Positions 1 to 6,987 of a stretch of 9,930 nucleotides of DNA are shown here, piece after piece. The translations under genes and the position numbers were made by a program. The stretch is from VBAS01 sp964581455 (GTDB lineage: Bacteria > Bacteroidota > Bacteroidia > Chitinophagales > Chitinophagaceae): NCBI GenBank assembly GCA_964581455.1, contig CAZOOT010000121.1, positions 1-9,930 on the forward strand. Direction: 5' to 3'. The notes beneath the pieces were generated by a model. That model did no database searches, was not told where the DNA came from, and saw only the letters and a list, made by a program, of their open reading frames with translations. Positions within the stretch are counted from its first letter, which is position 1; each line of letters opens with the position of its first letter.

Positions 1-146
1 TCATCCCACTGCGGATGTATATAATAATTGTAAACGGTAAGGGTATATTCAAACTCGGAATAGTTCATTCCGTAAAAAGGAGAACGTTTGTCTTTTTCAC
101 TTAAGTAAATATGCCTCCAGTTATAAAATGGTTCTATATCATGCAT
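1..146 (-). CDS. Conserved hypothetical protein, N-terminal fragment (cut by window edge)
   Basis: Reading the minus strand from the ATG at 146-144 gives 48 uninterrupted codons that run off the left edge. The peptide begins MHDIEPFYNWRHIY and continues through SPFYG, YSEFEYT and YNYYIHPQWD. It is rich in aromatic residues and has no signal peptide or membrane segment. From memory it resembles a conserved Bacteroidota protein family of unknown function that starts MHDIEP-YNWR and carries the same SPFYG and NYYIHPQWD motifs; I cannot confirm this without a search. The start is supported by that resemblance and by a TATCTTTG promoter box about 18 bases upstream. It lies downstream of thrC on the same strand, but it seems to have its own promoter. 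The function is unknown. Confidence 0.72.
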   Translation of the reverse strand, partial: MHDIEPFYNWRHIYLSEKDKRSPFYGMNYSEFEYTLTVYNYYIHPQWD

Positions 147-163
147 AAACAAATTCTTGAGTA

Positions 164-171
164 CAAAGATA
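164..171 (-). promoter_or_regulatory. Bacteroidota -7 promoter box (TATCTTTG) for the partial gene at 1-146
   Basis: On the minus strand positions 171-164 read TATCTTTG, a full match to the Bacteroidota housekeeping sigma -7 consensus TAnnTTTG. Transcription would begin near 160-157, leaving a leader of about 11-14 bases before the ATG at 146. I see no clear TTG -33 element at the usual distance, so the call rests on the -7 box and its position. Confidence 0.4.
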
Positions 172-200
172 AGCTAAGTGATAAAAGACTGAAGGAGTTA

Positions 201-217
201 GAAAACAGGAACACCTG
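201..217 (-). terminator. Weak candidate intrinsic terminator after thrC
   Basis: Just after the thrC stop codon, the minus strand reads CAGG-TGTT-CCTG followed by TTTTCT. This gives a four-pair GC stem with a four-base loop and a short U tract. The stem is short for an intrinsic terminator, but its position six bases past the stop fits the end of the thr operon. It is only suggestive. Confidence 0.28.
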
Positions 218-222
218 ATTGT

Positions 223-1539
223 TTATTTCAAAAGATATTCTTTCAGTAAACTAAAATCGGCATGCATCATGGTGCTTTTAGTTTCGTGGTCCATGATGGA
301 AGCGATGGACTCCGGAACTTCTATTACTTTTCCGGTGACACTAACTACTGCAGCCGGAAATTTTACCGGATGTGCTGTTTCAAGAAAAATTCCTTTGGTA
401 TTATTCTGATCAGTTAAATATTTCTGCAAAGCCAGGTAGCCAACAGCTCCGTGCGGATCCAAAGTATAGTTGTGTTGTTCAAAAACCTCTTTGATTGTTT
501 TTACTGTTTCCTTATCTGTAATACTGAAAGATGACAATCCTTTTACCAGGGCATTGAAATCATGATTGAAAATTTCAAGGATCCTTACAAAATTGCTGGG
601 ATCTCCAACATCCATCGCATTAGATAATGTTGAAACAGCTCTTCGCGTTTTAAAATTTCCCCATTTGGTAACATTGGGAATTGTTTGAAGAAAATTCGGA
701 ACCATATCATTTGCATTACATGCAGCTACAAAATGCTTTACCGGTAATCCGGATTGTTTTGCCAGTAGTCCTGCACAGATATTTCCAAAATTTCCGCTGG
801 GAACACTGATTACAGGTGGATTTCCTTTATCTGCCCATTGTTTATAGGCCAGAAAATAATAGAATTGCTGTGGCAACCACCTGGCTATATTTATTGAATT
901 GGCAGATGTAAGAAACAATTTTTCATTTATTTCTTCATCCATAAATGCCTCTTTCACCATTTGCTGACAATCATCAAATGTTCCTTCAATTTCCAAAGCA
1001 TGAATATTCTTACCCAGGGTGGCCAGTTGTTTTTCCTGTACCGGGCTTACTTTACGGGAAGGATAAAGTATGATAACTTCAACTCCGTTTACATCATAAA
1101 AACCATTTGCTACTGCTCCACCTGTATCTCCGGATGTAGCAACAAGTACAGTTACTTTTCGGTCTGATTTATCTAAAAAATGACCCAGGCAGCGGCTCAT
1201 AAATCTTGCACCCACATCTTTGAATGCCAGCGTTGGGCCATGAAAAAGTTCAAGTGAAGAAATCGTATCACTCACTTTCACCAGTGGGATCGGAAAATTT
1301 ATTGTTTCACTGACAATCTGAAGAAGTTTGTCTTCCGGAATTTCATCTCCTATATATGGCATGATCACTTTCAGGGCAATTTCTTCATTGGATAATTTTT
1401 CGATATCCTTTATTAAATCTTCCTGTAACATTGGTATCGTTTCAGGAAAATACAATCCTTTATCCGGCGCCTGACCCCTGATGGTTGCTTCTTTAAAAGA
1501 AACTGATGGTGATTTTTTATTTGTACTGAAATATTTCAA
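223..1539 (-). CDS. thrC: Threonine synthase
   Basis: This 438-residue PLP-dependent enzyme converts O-phosphohomoserine and water to threonine and phosphate, the last step of threonine synthesis, in the cytosol. The N-terminus (KYFSTNKKSPSVSFKEA, then GLYFPE near 28-33) is typical of the family. LFHGPTLAFKDVGARF at about 98-113 holds the PLP Schiff-base lysine, K107. SGDTGGAV (136-143) and the phosphate-gripping loop SGNFGN (248-253) follow, and ETAHPVKFP (387-395) is the usual C-terminal motif. The start codon is TTG at 1539-1537: an in-frame stop lies four codons upstream, the next internal Met is near residue 37, and the conserved N-terminus requires this start. It is the last gene of thrA-thrB-thrC, 12 bases after thrB, and should be co-transcribed. 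The length is normal and the key residues are present. Confidence 0.96.
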   Translation of the reverse strand: MKYFSTNKKSPSVSFKEATIRGQAPDKGLYFPETIPMLQEDLIKDIEKLSNEEIALKVIMPYIGDEIPEDKLLQIVSETINFPIPLVKVSDTISSLELFHGPTLAFKDVGARFMSRCLGHFLDKSDRKVTVLVATSGDTGGAVANGFYDVNGVEVIILYPSRKVSPVQEKQLATLGKNIHALEIEGTFDDCQQMVKEAFMDEEINEKLFLTSANSINIARWLPQQFYYFLAYKQWADKGNPPVISVPSGNFGNICAGLLAKQSGLPVKHFVAACNANDMVPNFLQTIPNVTKWGNFKTRRAVSTLSNAMDVGDPSNFVRILEIFNHDFNALVKGLSSFSITDKETVKTIKEVFEQHNYTLDPHGAVGYLALQKYLTDQNNTKGIFLETAHPVKFPAAVVSVTGKVIEVPESIASIMDHETKSTMMHADFSLLKEYLLK

Positions 1540-1551
1540 TTTTCGAATTTA

Positions 1552-2502
1552 TTAATTAGTATTTAAAATTTTATTCTTCTCATTTTCTACCACTTCCACT
1601 CCTTTCTTGTTTATTGTTGTTACATAAGTATTATAATCAATACCGATTCTTTCATAAATATCTATCATCACTTTTTCTACTGATCTGGCTATTGATTCAT
1701 TTTTACTTAGCATAAATACAGATGGTCCGGAACCGGAAATGCCACCACCTAATGCACCAGCTTCCTTACAACCTGATTTTATTTCATCAAACCCAGGTAT
1801 TAAAATACTGCGAACCGGTTCTATGATCACGTCTTCCAAAGACCTGCCAATCAGCTCAAGGTCATTTTTCAAAAACCCTGCCACCAATCCGGCAATATTT
1901 CCCCATTGCCTGATAGCATCTTTCAGCAAAACTTCCTGGCGGAGAATTTGCCTTGCATCACTGGTTCTTACTTCAATTTGCGGATGAACCACGGTAACAA
2001 ATAATTCGGGAGATGGAATAGATACAATGTCCAAAGGATGAATACACCGGATCAGGCTTACCCCTCCGGAAATACATGGAGAAATATTATCTGCATGTTT
2101 TACCCCTGAAGCGAGTTTCTCTCCATTCATTGCAAATTGTACCAGGTCATCATTTGAATAGATATTTCCCAGTAAAATATTTGCTGCCACGGCAGCTCCT
2201 GCAGCACTTGCGGCACTTGAGCCAATACCACTGCCCGGCTTTATGTGTTTATCAATTTCTACTTCAAAACCGATTGTGGAATTCATCTTTTCGATGATGG
2301 ATAATAAAACCACTCCAGCTACATTCTTCTCTGCTTCCGTGGGCAAGTTGAAAGCATCTTTATTCCGGATAATGACTTTCGGCTCATCCAGTAATTTCAA
2401 TGTCATCAAATCGAATGGTTCATTCAATGCCATCCCCAAAATATCAAATCCACAAACAAGATTCGCTACAGTTGCCGGACATTTTACGCTTACATTTTGC
2501 AT
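1552..2502 (-). CDS. thrB: Homoserine kinase (GHMP family)
   Basis: This 316-residue cytosolic enzyme phosphorylates L-homoserine with ATP to give O-phospho-L-homoserine, the substrate of ThrC. The N-terminal VKCPATVANLVCGFDILGMAL segment (about 6-26) is the homoserine kinase signature around the substrate site. The GHMP phosphate-binding loop lies at about 89-100 (PGSGIGSSAASA), and the C-terminal GHMP motif GALGGGISGSGPSVF lies at about 249-263. The start is ATG at 2502-2500, which aligns with the expected family N-terminus. It sits 15 bases after thrA and 12 bases before thrC, so it is the middle gene of a tight operon. No Shine-Dalgarno site is evident, only an A-rich stretch, as is normal in Bacteroidota. 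Confidence 0.96.
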   Translation of the reverse strand: MQNVSVKCPATVANLVCGFDILGMALNEPFDLMTLKLLDEPKVIIRNKDAFNLPTEAEKNVAGVVLLSIIEKMNSTIGFEVEIDKHIKPGSGIGSSAASAAGAAVAANILLGNIYSNDDLVQFAMNGEKLASGVKHADNISPCISGGVSLIRCIHPLDIVSIPSPELFVTVVHPQIEVRTSDARQILRQEVLLKDAIRQWGNIAGLVAGFLKNDLELIGRSLEDVIIEPVRSILIPGFDEIKSGCKEAGALGGGISGSGPSVFMLSKNESIARSVEKVMIDIYERIGIDYNTYVTTINKKGVEVVENEKNKILNTN

Positions 2503-2517
2503 TTTGATTTTTTCAAT

Positions 2518-4956
2518 TTACACTGCTCTTAAAATATCCGCAAACACACCACTCGCTGTTACATCTGCACCAGCACCGGCCCCTTTTATCACCAGCGGTT
2601 GATCTGTATAACGATCTGTATAAAACAAAACAACATTGTCTTTTCCATACAAGTGGTAAAGATCATGCTTTGGATCTATATGTTGTAATCCCACGGATGC
2701 TTTTCCATCTATATAGGACGCCACAAATTTCAATTTATTCCCTTCCTGGTCAGCCTTGGTAAAAAGTTTTTTAAAATGTGCTTCTTCTTTTTTCATCTCC
2801 GCATAAAAATTTTCAACAGATCCCTGCATACAGGAGGCGGGCATAAATGTATTGTTTTTTATGTCTTCCATTTCCAGTCTTTCACCGGATTCCCTGGCAA
2901 GGATCATGATCTTCCTCATCACGTCTGTACCTCCGAGATCCAATCTTGGATCGGGTTCAGTATAACCTTCGTCTTGTGCCTGTTTTACTACTTCAGAGAA
3001 ACTTCTGCTGCCATCATAATTATTAAAAACAAAATTCAGTGTGCCACTCAATACCGCTTCTATCCGATGTACCCTGTCCCCGCTTTTTAGAAGATCGTTC
3101 AGTGTGCCAATAACTGGCAAGCCTGCACCTACATTGGTTTCAAACAGAAAATGGCAATTAAATTCTCTTGCCAGGTCTTTGAGTTTTTTATAATTATCAA
3201 AAGATGATGAAGCTGCAACTTTATTGCAAGCCACAACTGATACACTTTTTTTCAGCAGTTGATGATATATTGATGCGACAGCATCATTTGCTGTTATATC
3301 AACAAAAATAGAATTGCGGAGATTTCGTTCAATGATTTCATCAATAAAACCCTGAAGATTTGCTGCCTGCCCTTCCTTTAATTCTTCTTCCCATTTATTT
3401 AAATCAATCCCATTTTCTTTGAGCAGCATTTTTCTGCTATTGCTTATCCCTACAAGATTAACCTGTAGTTGCATTTGCTGTTGAAGAAAATCAACTTGCT
3501 GATGTAACTGACCCAGGAGTTTTTTACCGACATTTCCTACTCCTACCACAAAAAGGTTGAGCAGCTTATAAGTAGTTTCAAAAAATTCTTCATGCAGTAC
3601 GTTGATGGATTTCTTAACATCCCTGGTAGAGATTACTGCTGAAATATTTTTTTCTGATGAACCCTGTGCTATGGCCCGGATATTCACACCGTTTCTTCCC
3701 ATGGCACTGAACATCCTGCCGCTGATGCCCGGATGGCTTTTCATATTTTCACCTACAAGGGCAACTATAGACAAATCCTTTTCCACTTTTAAAGGTTCTA
3801 CTTTTTCCAATTCAATTTCATTGGCAAAAGCCATGTCCACTGCATGTTTTGCTTTTTCTGCAGCTGCTGTTTCTATACCTACACAAATTGAATGTTCGGA
3901 AGAACTTTGTGTGATCAGTATCACGTTGATCTTTTCATTACTTAAGGCTTCAAATAATCTTTTTGAAAAACCAGGGATCCCGATCATACCACTCCCTTCC
4001 AGGCTGATCAGTGACATATTGTTGATACTGGAAATGCCCCGTACAATATTTCCGTTTGTACTCGAAGTGGATTCTATTAATGTTCCTTCGTCATCCGCCG
4101 CAAAAGTATTCTTGATCCAAACAGGAATATTCTTACTCATTACCGGCTGAATGGTTGGGGGATAAATAACTTTTGCGCCAAAATGTGAAAGCTCCATGGC
4201 CTCCTGGTAAGATATGCATGGAATGATACGGGCATTATTTGTTAATCTTGGATCAGCAGTCATCATACCACTTACATCCGTCCAAATTTCCAATACGGAT
4301 GCATTTAAAGCAGAGGCAAGAACTGCTGCGGTAAAATCTGAACCTCCCCGGCCCAGGGTAGTGGTTACGCCATTTTTATCAGCAGCAATAAACCCTGGCA
4401 AAATAAATAAGCTGAAATTATTTGCCTTGAAATATTCTTTGATCTTTTGATCAGTGATTAAGAAATCTACTTCAGCAGATGTGAATACAGAATTGGTTAC
4501 AATTAGTTCCTTTGCATCTTTCCATTGTACAGCTTCACCTTCAAATTCAAATTTTGCGGCGATGATCCGGGAATTAAGCCATTCGCCATAGCTGGCAATC
4601 CTGTCTTTTGTACGGCTGGTTAATTCTCTTAATAAAAAAATACCATTACAAATATCTTCAAGTTCATTGCAACACTTTTTTACAAGGCTTAACAATTGGC
4701 TTTGATTGGCTACCGGGGTCAATTGCTTTACCACTTCCATATGTCTTTGTTCAACTGAAGCAAGCATTTCTTTATAACCTTCATTCCCTTCCGAAGCTTG
4801 TAAGGCCGCCCCTAATAAAAGATCTGTAATTCCTCCCATAGCCGATACCACAACAACTGTTTTATCCTTTTTCAGCTTATTCTTTACGATAGCCACTACT
4901 TTGTTTATGTTTTCGGAATTAGCTACTGACGTACCACCGAATTTTAAAACCTGCAT
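2518..4956 (-). CDS. thrA: Bifunctional aspartokinase / homoserine dehydrogenase
   Basis: This 812-residue fusion is close in length to E. coli ThrA and catalyses the first and third steps from aspartate to homoserine. The aspartokinase half starts with KFGGTSV (5-11) and contains LGRGGSDFTA (201-210) and WTDVSGMMTADPR (225-237). Two ACT-type regulatory segments follow, at roughly 314-385 and 394-460; the second includes GMIGIPGF-like repeats such as NMKSHPGISGRMF. In this enzyme class these domains bind the feedback inhibitor. The homoserine dehydrogenase half begins at about 467 with the nucleotide-binding loop VGVGNVGKKL (471-480). It then has NKVAAS (578-583) and the catalytic stretch GYTEPDPRLDLGGTDVMRK (664-682), where E667, D678 and K682 align with yeast Hom6 E208, D219 and K223. 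It is the first gene of thrABC. The 217-base upstream gap carries a Thr-rich leader ORF and RNA stems, which suggests control by threonyl-tRNA charging. Feedback by threonine is inferred from the family. Confidence 0.97.
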   Translation of the reverse strand: MQVLKFGGTSVANSENINKVVAIVKNKLKKDKTVVVVSAMGGITDLLLGAALQASEGNEGYKEMLASVEQRHMEVVKQLTPVANQSQLLSLVKKCCNELEDICNGIFLLRELTSRTKDRIASYGEWLNSRIIAAKFEFEGEAVQWKDAKELIVTNSVFTSAEVDFLITDQKIKEYFKANNFSLFILPGFIAADKNGVTTTLGRGGSDFTAAVLASALNASVLEIWTDVSGMMTADPRLTNNARIIPCISYQEAMELSHFGAKVIYPPTIQPVMSKNIPVWIKNTFAADDEGTLIESTSSTNGNIVRGISSINNMSLISLEGSGMIGIPGFSKRLFEALSNEKINVILITQSSSEHSICVGIETAAAEKAKHAVDMAFANEIELEKVEPLKVEKDLSIVALVGENMKSHPGISGRMFSAMGRNGVNIRAIAQGSSEKNISAVISTRDVKKSINVLHEEFFETTYKLLNLFVVGVGNVGKKLLGQLHQQVDFLQQQMQLQVNLVGISNSRKMLLKENGIDLNKWEEELKEGQAANLQGFIDEIIERNLRNSIFVDITANDAVASIYHQLLKKSVSVVACNKVAASSSFDNYKKLKDLAREFNCHFLFETNVGAGLPVIGTLNDLLKSGDRVHRIEAVLSGTLNFVFNNYDGSRSFSEVVKQAQDEGYTEPDPRLDLGGTDVMRKIMILARESGERLEMEDIKNNTFMPASCMQGSVENFYAEMKKEEAHFKKLFTKADQEGNKLKFVASYIDGKASVGLQHIDPKHDLYHLYGKDNVVLFYTDRYTDQPLVIKGAGAGADVTASGVFADILRAV

Positions 4957-4980
4957 TATATTAATTTTAGTTTTTTAATA

Positions 4981-5004
4981 ATGATTGAATCATCCTTTAA
5001 GGAT
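4981..5004. repeat. Two overlapping 13-bp palindromes upstream of thrA
   Basis: ATGATT-G-AATCAT (4981-4993) and ATCCTT-T-AAGGAT (4992-5004) are both perfect palindromes around one central base, and they overlap by two bases. They lie 25-48 bases upstream of the thrA start codon, between it and the leader hairpin. They could be a DNA operator or part of the leader RNA folding. On the transcript they would form only short stems with small loops, and no U tract follows them. Confidence 0.45.
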
Positions 5005-5039
5005 ATTCAGCTTTTGCCCATGTGTTGATATGATAATAT

Positions 5040-5060
5040 ACAATCCGACTAGCGGATTGT
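5040..5060 (-). promoter_or_regulatory. Leader RNA hairpin of the thr operon (putative attenuator element)
   Basis: On the minus strand ACAATCCG-CTAGT-CGGATTGT is a perfect 8-bp stem with a five-base loop. Its 5' arm is made of the last Thr codon (ACA), the next Ile codon (ATC) and the start of the Arg codon of the leader ORF. The leader stop codon TAG sits in the loop. A ribosome stalled on the Thr codons would therefore cover the 5' arm and block the hairpin, while a ribosome reaching the stop would also disturb it. I see no U run after the stem, so it is not an obvious intrinsic terminator; it may act as a pause, Rho-linked or translational element. Confidence 0.6.
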
Positions 5061-5138
5061 TGTTGTTGTAGTGGTAATATTTCCGGCAATAGTATTGCTG
5101 GAGATAATTGCAGAATTGATATGTTTGTCGTTCACCAC
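5049..5138 (-). CDS. Putative thr operon leader peptide (Thr/Ile-rich)
   Basis: This minus-strand frame upstream of thrA ends in ACC ACT ACA ACA ACA ACA ATC CGC TAG, encoding TTTTTTIR and stop, preceded by Asn-Ile. If translation starts at GTG 5138 (or GTG 5135), the peptide is 29 (or 28) residues, with seven Thr and six Ile codons. An AAAG stretch at 5144-5141 could serve as a weak ribosome site for the second GTG. There is no ATG in the frame, so the start is uncertain and could also be TTG at 5159. E. coli thrL likewise encodes a short peptide of Thr and Ile codons upstream of thrA, where ribosome stalling at these codons controls attenuation. The overlap with two RNA stems and the place before thrA support the same role here. 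The peptide is unlikely to have a function apart from being translated. Confidence 0.62.
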   Translation of the reverse strand: MVNDKHINSAIISSNTIAGNITTTTTTIR

Positions 5139-5141
5139 TAC
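5068..5141 (-). promoter_or_regulatory. Long-range leader RNA stem pairing the Thr codons with the leader start region
   Basis: On the minus strand GTAGTGGTGA (5141-5132) is complementary to TTACCACTAC (5077-5068): ten pairs including one G-U. The 5' arm covers the candidate GTG start codons of the leader ORF, and the 3' arm covers the first Thr codons (ACC ACT AC). Between the arms lies a second perfect inverted repeat, GCAATA-C-TATTGC (5098-5086). This arrangement resembles the early stem of an amino-acid attenuator, which a translating ribosome opens. Formation is inferred from complementarity only. Confidence 0.45.
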
Positions 5142-5167
5142 TTTAAGAATTATCGGCAAGATAATAC

Positions 5168-5175
5168 CAAAACTT
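5168..5175 (-). promoter_or_regulatory. Possible -7 promoter box for the thr leader transcript
   Basis: The minus strand reads AAGTTTTG at 5175-5168, which matches five of the six fixed positions of TAnnTTTG and overlaps the murQ stop codon. Transcription from it would start near 5160, about 20 bases before the leader ORF. No well-placed TTG -33 element is visible. Read-through from murQ is the alternative. Confidence 0.25.
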
Positions 5176-6001
5176 ATTTATTACAACTTTCCACAGCTTT
5201 TCTTACACTTCCATGCTTCAACAACAATTCTTTTGCTTTATCATAATCAGTTAATTTCAACCTTTCCATGAGCATTTTTGTGCCGCGGTCAACCAATTTG
5301 TCATTGGTAAGCTGCATATTCACCATTTTATTGTCTTCTACCCTGCCCAATTGAATCATAATCGCAGTCGAGATCATGTTCAACACTAATTTCTGAGAAG
5401 TACCGCTTTTCATCCTTGTGCTCCCGGTTACAAACTCCGGACCAACCGCAACCTCCACGGCATAGTTTGCAATTTTAGATAATGGAGAACCAGGATTATT
5501 AGTAATGCATCCGGTTAGAATGCCTTTCTCCCTGCAGGTTTCCAGGGCACCTACTACATAAGGTGTAGTACCACTGGCCGCAATACCAATCACAAAGTCT
5601 TTTTCAGATATATTATGTTTTAATAGGTCATTCCAGCCCTCTGTTCTGCTGTCTTCAGCAAATTCAACCGCCTCTGTAATTGCTTTTTCACCACCGGCAA
5701 TGATGCCAACTACCAGGCCATATGGCACGCCGTAAGTTGGAGGACATTCACTGGCATCTACTATGCCTAATCTGCCACTGGTTCCGGCACCTAAATAAAA
5801 AAGCCTTCCCCCGATAACCATCTTATCAGTAGCGGCTTCTACCAGGTCCTCTATTTGAGGAATTACCTTTTCAATGGCAAAGGCCACTGTTTTATCTTCT
5901 GCATTAATGCTGATGAGAAGTTCTTCCACCGACATTTTATCAAGATGTCTGTATCTGCTGGATTGTTCTGTTATTTTTTCAAAAGACATATATTTTGTCA
6001 T
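5174..6001 (-). CDS. murQ: N-acetylmuramic acid 6-phosphate etherase
   Basis: This 275-residue SIS-domain enzyme cleaves the D-lactyl ether of MurNAc-6-phosphate to give GlcNAc-6-phosphate and D-lactate, a cytosolic step of cell-wall sugar recovery. The family signature GAGTSGRLGIVDASECPPTYG lies at about 71-91, and E85 in DASECPP corresponds to the catalytic glutamate of E. coli MurQ. A second conserved acidic region, EAVEFAED, is at about 110-117. AASGTTPYVVGAL (141-153) and GSTRMKSGTSQKLVLNM (193-209) complete the SIS fold. The length is slightly below the roughly 300 residues of E. coli MurQ. The ATG at 6001 shares its A with the TAA stop of the upstream kinase gene (TAATG), so translation is probably coupled. 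An in-frame ATG four codons downstream is a less likely start. Confidence 0.95.
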   Translation of the reverse strand: MTKYMSFEKITEQSSRYRHLDKMSVEELLISINAEDKTVAFAIEKVIPQIEDLVEAATDKMVIGGRLFYLGAGTSGRLGIVDASECPPTYGVPYGLVVGIIAGGEKAITEAVEFAEDSRTEGWNDLLKHNISEKDFVIGIAASGTTPYVVGALETCREKGILTGCITNNPGSPLSKIANYAVEVAVGPEFVTGSTRMKSGTSQKLVLNMISTAIMIQLGRVEDNKMVNMQLTNDKLVDRGTKMLMERLKLTDYDKAKELLLKHGSVRKAVESCNK

Positions 6002-6843
6002 TAACTATGAAATTCAACCAACCCGTCCATAGGGTTCTTCATTATTTTACCTAGTTCAAATTCGTAACTGCTGCAAAGTTGCTGTATGATATCTTTAAAT
6101 CCAAATGCCACGCCGCCGGTAAAGTTCACGGGATATTTCCAGATTTCCTTGTATTTGCGAAGATGATAATAGAAAAAATCATTCAGGCCATCTTCAATAA
6201 TGTTCTCAATCATAAAATGGCCACGGTTGTCTGCCAGGAATTTTGTGAATGATGCAAGGTATCGGTTGGGCAAAGGCTTTTTATATACATTCTCCAGGAT
6301 CTCAGAGGCATTGGTCAAATAAGTAAGGTCAAACCTACCCTTCAATTCGTAATCAAAAGTATCATACAAATAATATTGAATCACTTTTTTTCCAAGATAA
6401 GCCCCACTGCCCTCATCGCCTAAAACATAACCAAGGCCCGGACTATTTTTCGTTATTTTTTTACCGTCATAAAAACAAGAATTGGAACCAGTACCCAATA
6501 TACAGGACACTCCTTTTTCATTTCCGCAAAGTGCCCTGGCTGCTGCCATCAGGTCATGGGTCACTTCAATTTTAGCTTCAGGAAAAATATGCTGAACGGC
6601 ATTTTGAACACTTTTTGCGTTTCCGGAATTTGCACATCCGGTTCCATAATAATACACCTCATCAATTGCTTCGTTCTTCAAAGCCGGTTTTAATTCTTTC
6701 TCCAGAAGTTCTTTTATTTGATCCGTATCTAAAAAATAAGGACTGATACCTTGTGTAAAAATGGTTTTCTTTTTCCCGTTTTTTAATAAACACCATTCTG
6801 CTTTAGTAGCTCCGGAATCTGCAATAAGTTTTATTTTTGCCAT
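6001..6843 (-). CDS. BadF/BadG-family sugar kinase, likely MurNAc (or GlcNAc) kinase, MurK-like
   Basis: This 280-residue protein belongs to the ASKHA kinase fold of the BadF/BadG/BcrA/BcrD and N-acetylglucosamine kinase family. ADSGATKAEW (8-17) is the first phosphate-binding loop. THDLMAAARAL (95-105) carries the likely catalytic base D97. ILGTGSNSCFYDG (115-127) is the second phosphate loop, LGDEGSGAYLG (141-151) is the sugar-site motif, and FTGGVAFGF (241-249) is the adenosine motif. The family phosphorylates amino sugars at O6 with ATP. The gene directly precedes and overlaps murQ, which needs MurNAc-6-phosphate, so the likely reaction is MurNAc to MurNAc-6-phosphate, as described for the MurK kinase next to MurQ in Tannerella forsythia. 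A GlcNAc kinase role cannot be excluded. The start is ATG at 6843, with the phosphate loop at the expected distance from it. Confidence 0.88.
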   Translation of the reverse strand: MAKIKLIADSGATKAEWCLLKNGKKKTIFTQGISPYFLDTDQIKELLEKELKPALKNEAIDEVYYYGTGCANSGNAKSVQNAVQHIFPEAKIEVTHDLMAAARALCGNEKGVSCILGTGSNSCFYDGKKITKNSPGLGYVLGDEGSGAYLGKKVIQYYLYDTFDYELKGRFDLTYLTNASEILENVYKKPLPNRYLASFTKFLADNRGHFMIENIIEDGLNDFFYYHLRKYKEIWKYPVNFTGGVAFGFKDIIQQLCSSYEFELGKIMKNPMDGLVEFHS

Positions 6844-6924
6844 ATATTATTTCAGCTTCTTTTTTCTGTTTGTTTTTTCTTCTTACTTATTTTTCAGAAT
6901 CCCAATACTGCTTAGTACCGGAAT

Positions 6925-6959
6925 TTGTAAACAGAAAACAGCAAGTTTTATCTAATTTG
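6925..6959 (+). promoter_or_regulatory. Candidate promoter for the S41 peptidase gene
   Basis: TTG at 6925-6927 and TAATTTG at 6953-6959 resemble the Bacteroidota -33/-7 pair, although the -7 box is one base short of TAnnTTTG and the 25-base spacer is a little long. Transcription would start near 6966, about 22 bases before the ATG at 6988. No comparable box was found for the divergent kinase gene in this 144-base gap. Confidence 0.3.
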
Positions 6960-6987
6960 CGCTTAAAATACAAAGAAAAAAAGAACA

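Noticed and set aside
3602..4150. Plus-strand ORF of 182 codons inside thrA
   Set aside because: It is antisense to a well-conserved thrA region with intact domains and shows no recognisable motif.
5010..5024. Tiny ATG ORF (MGKS and stop) between the leader hairpin and thrA
   Set aside because: Four codons with no ribosome site or special codon content; it is not distinguishable from chance.
5071..5271. Plus-strand ORF of 66 codons overlapping the murQ 3' end and the thr leader
   Set aside because: It lies antisense to murQ and the leader ORF, starts at GTG, and resembles no family I know; the hydrophobic content comes from reading the reverse of GTT/ACA repeats.
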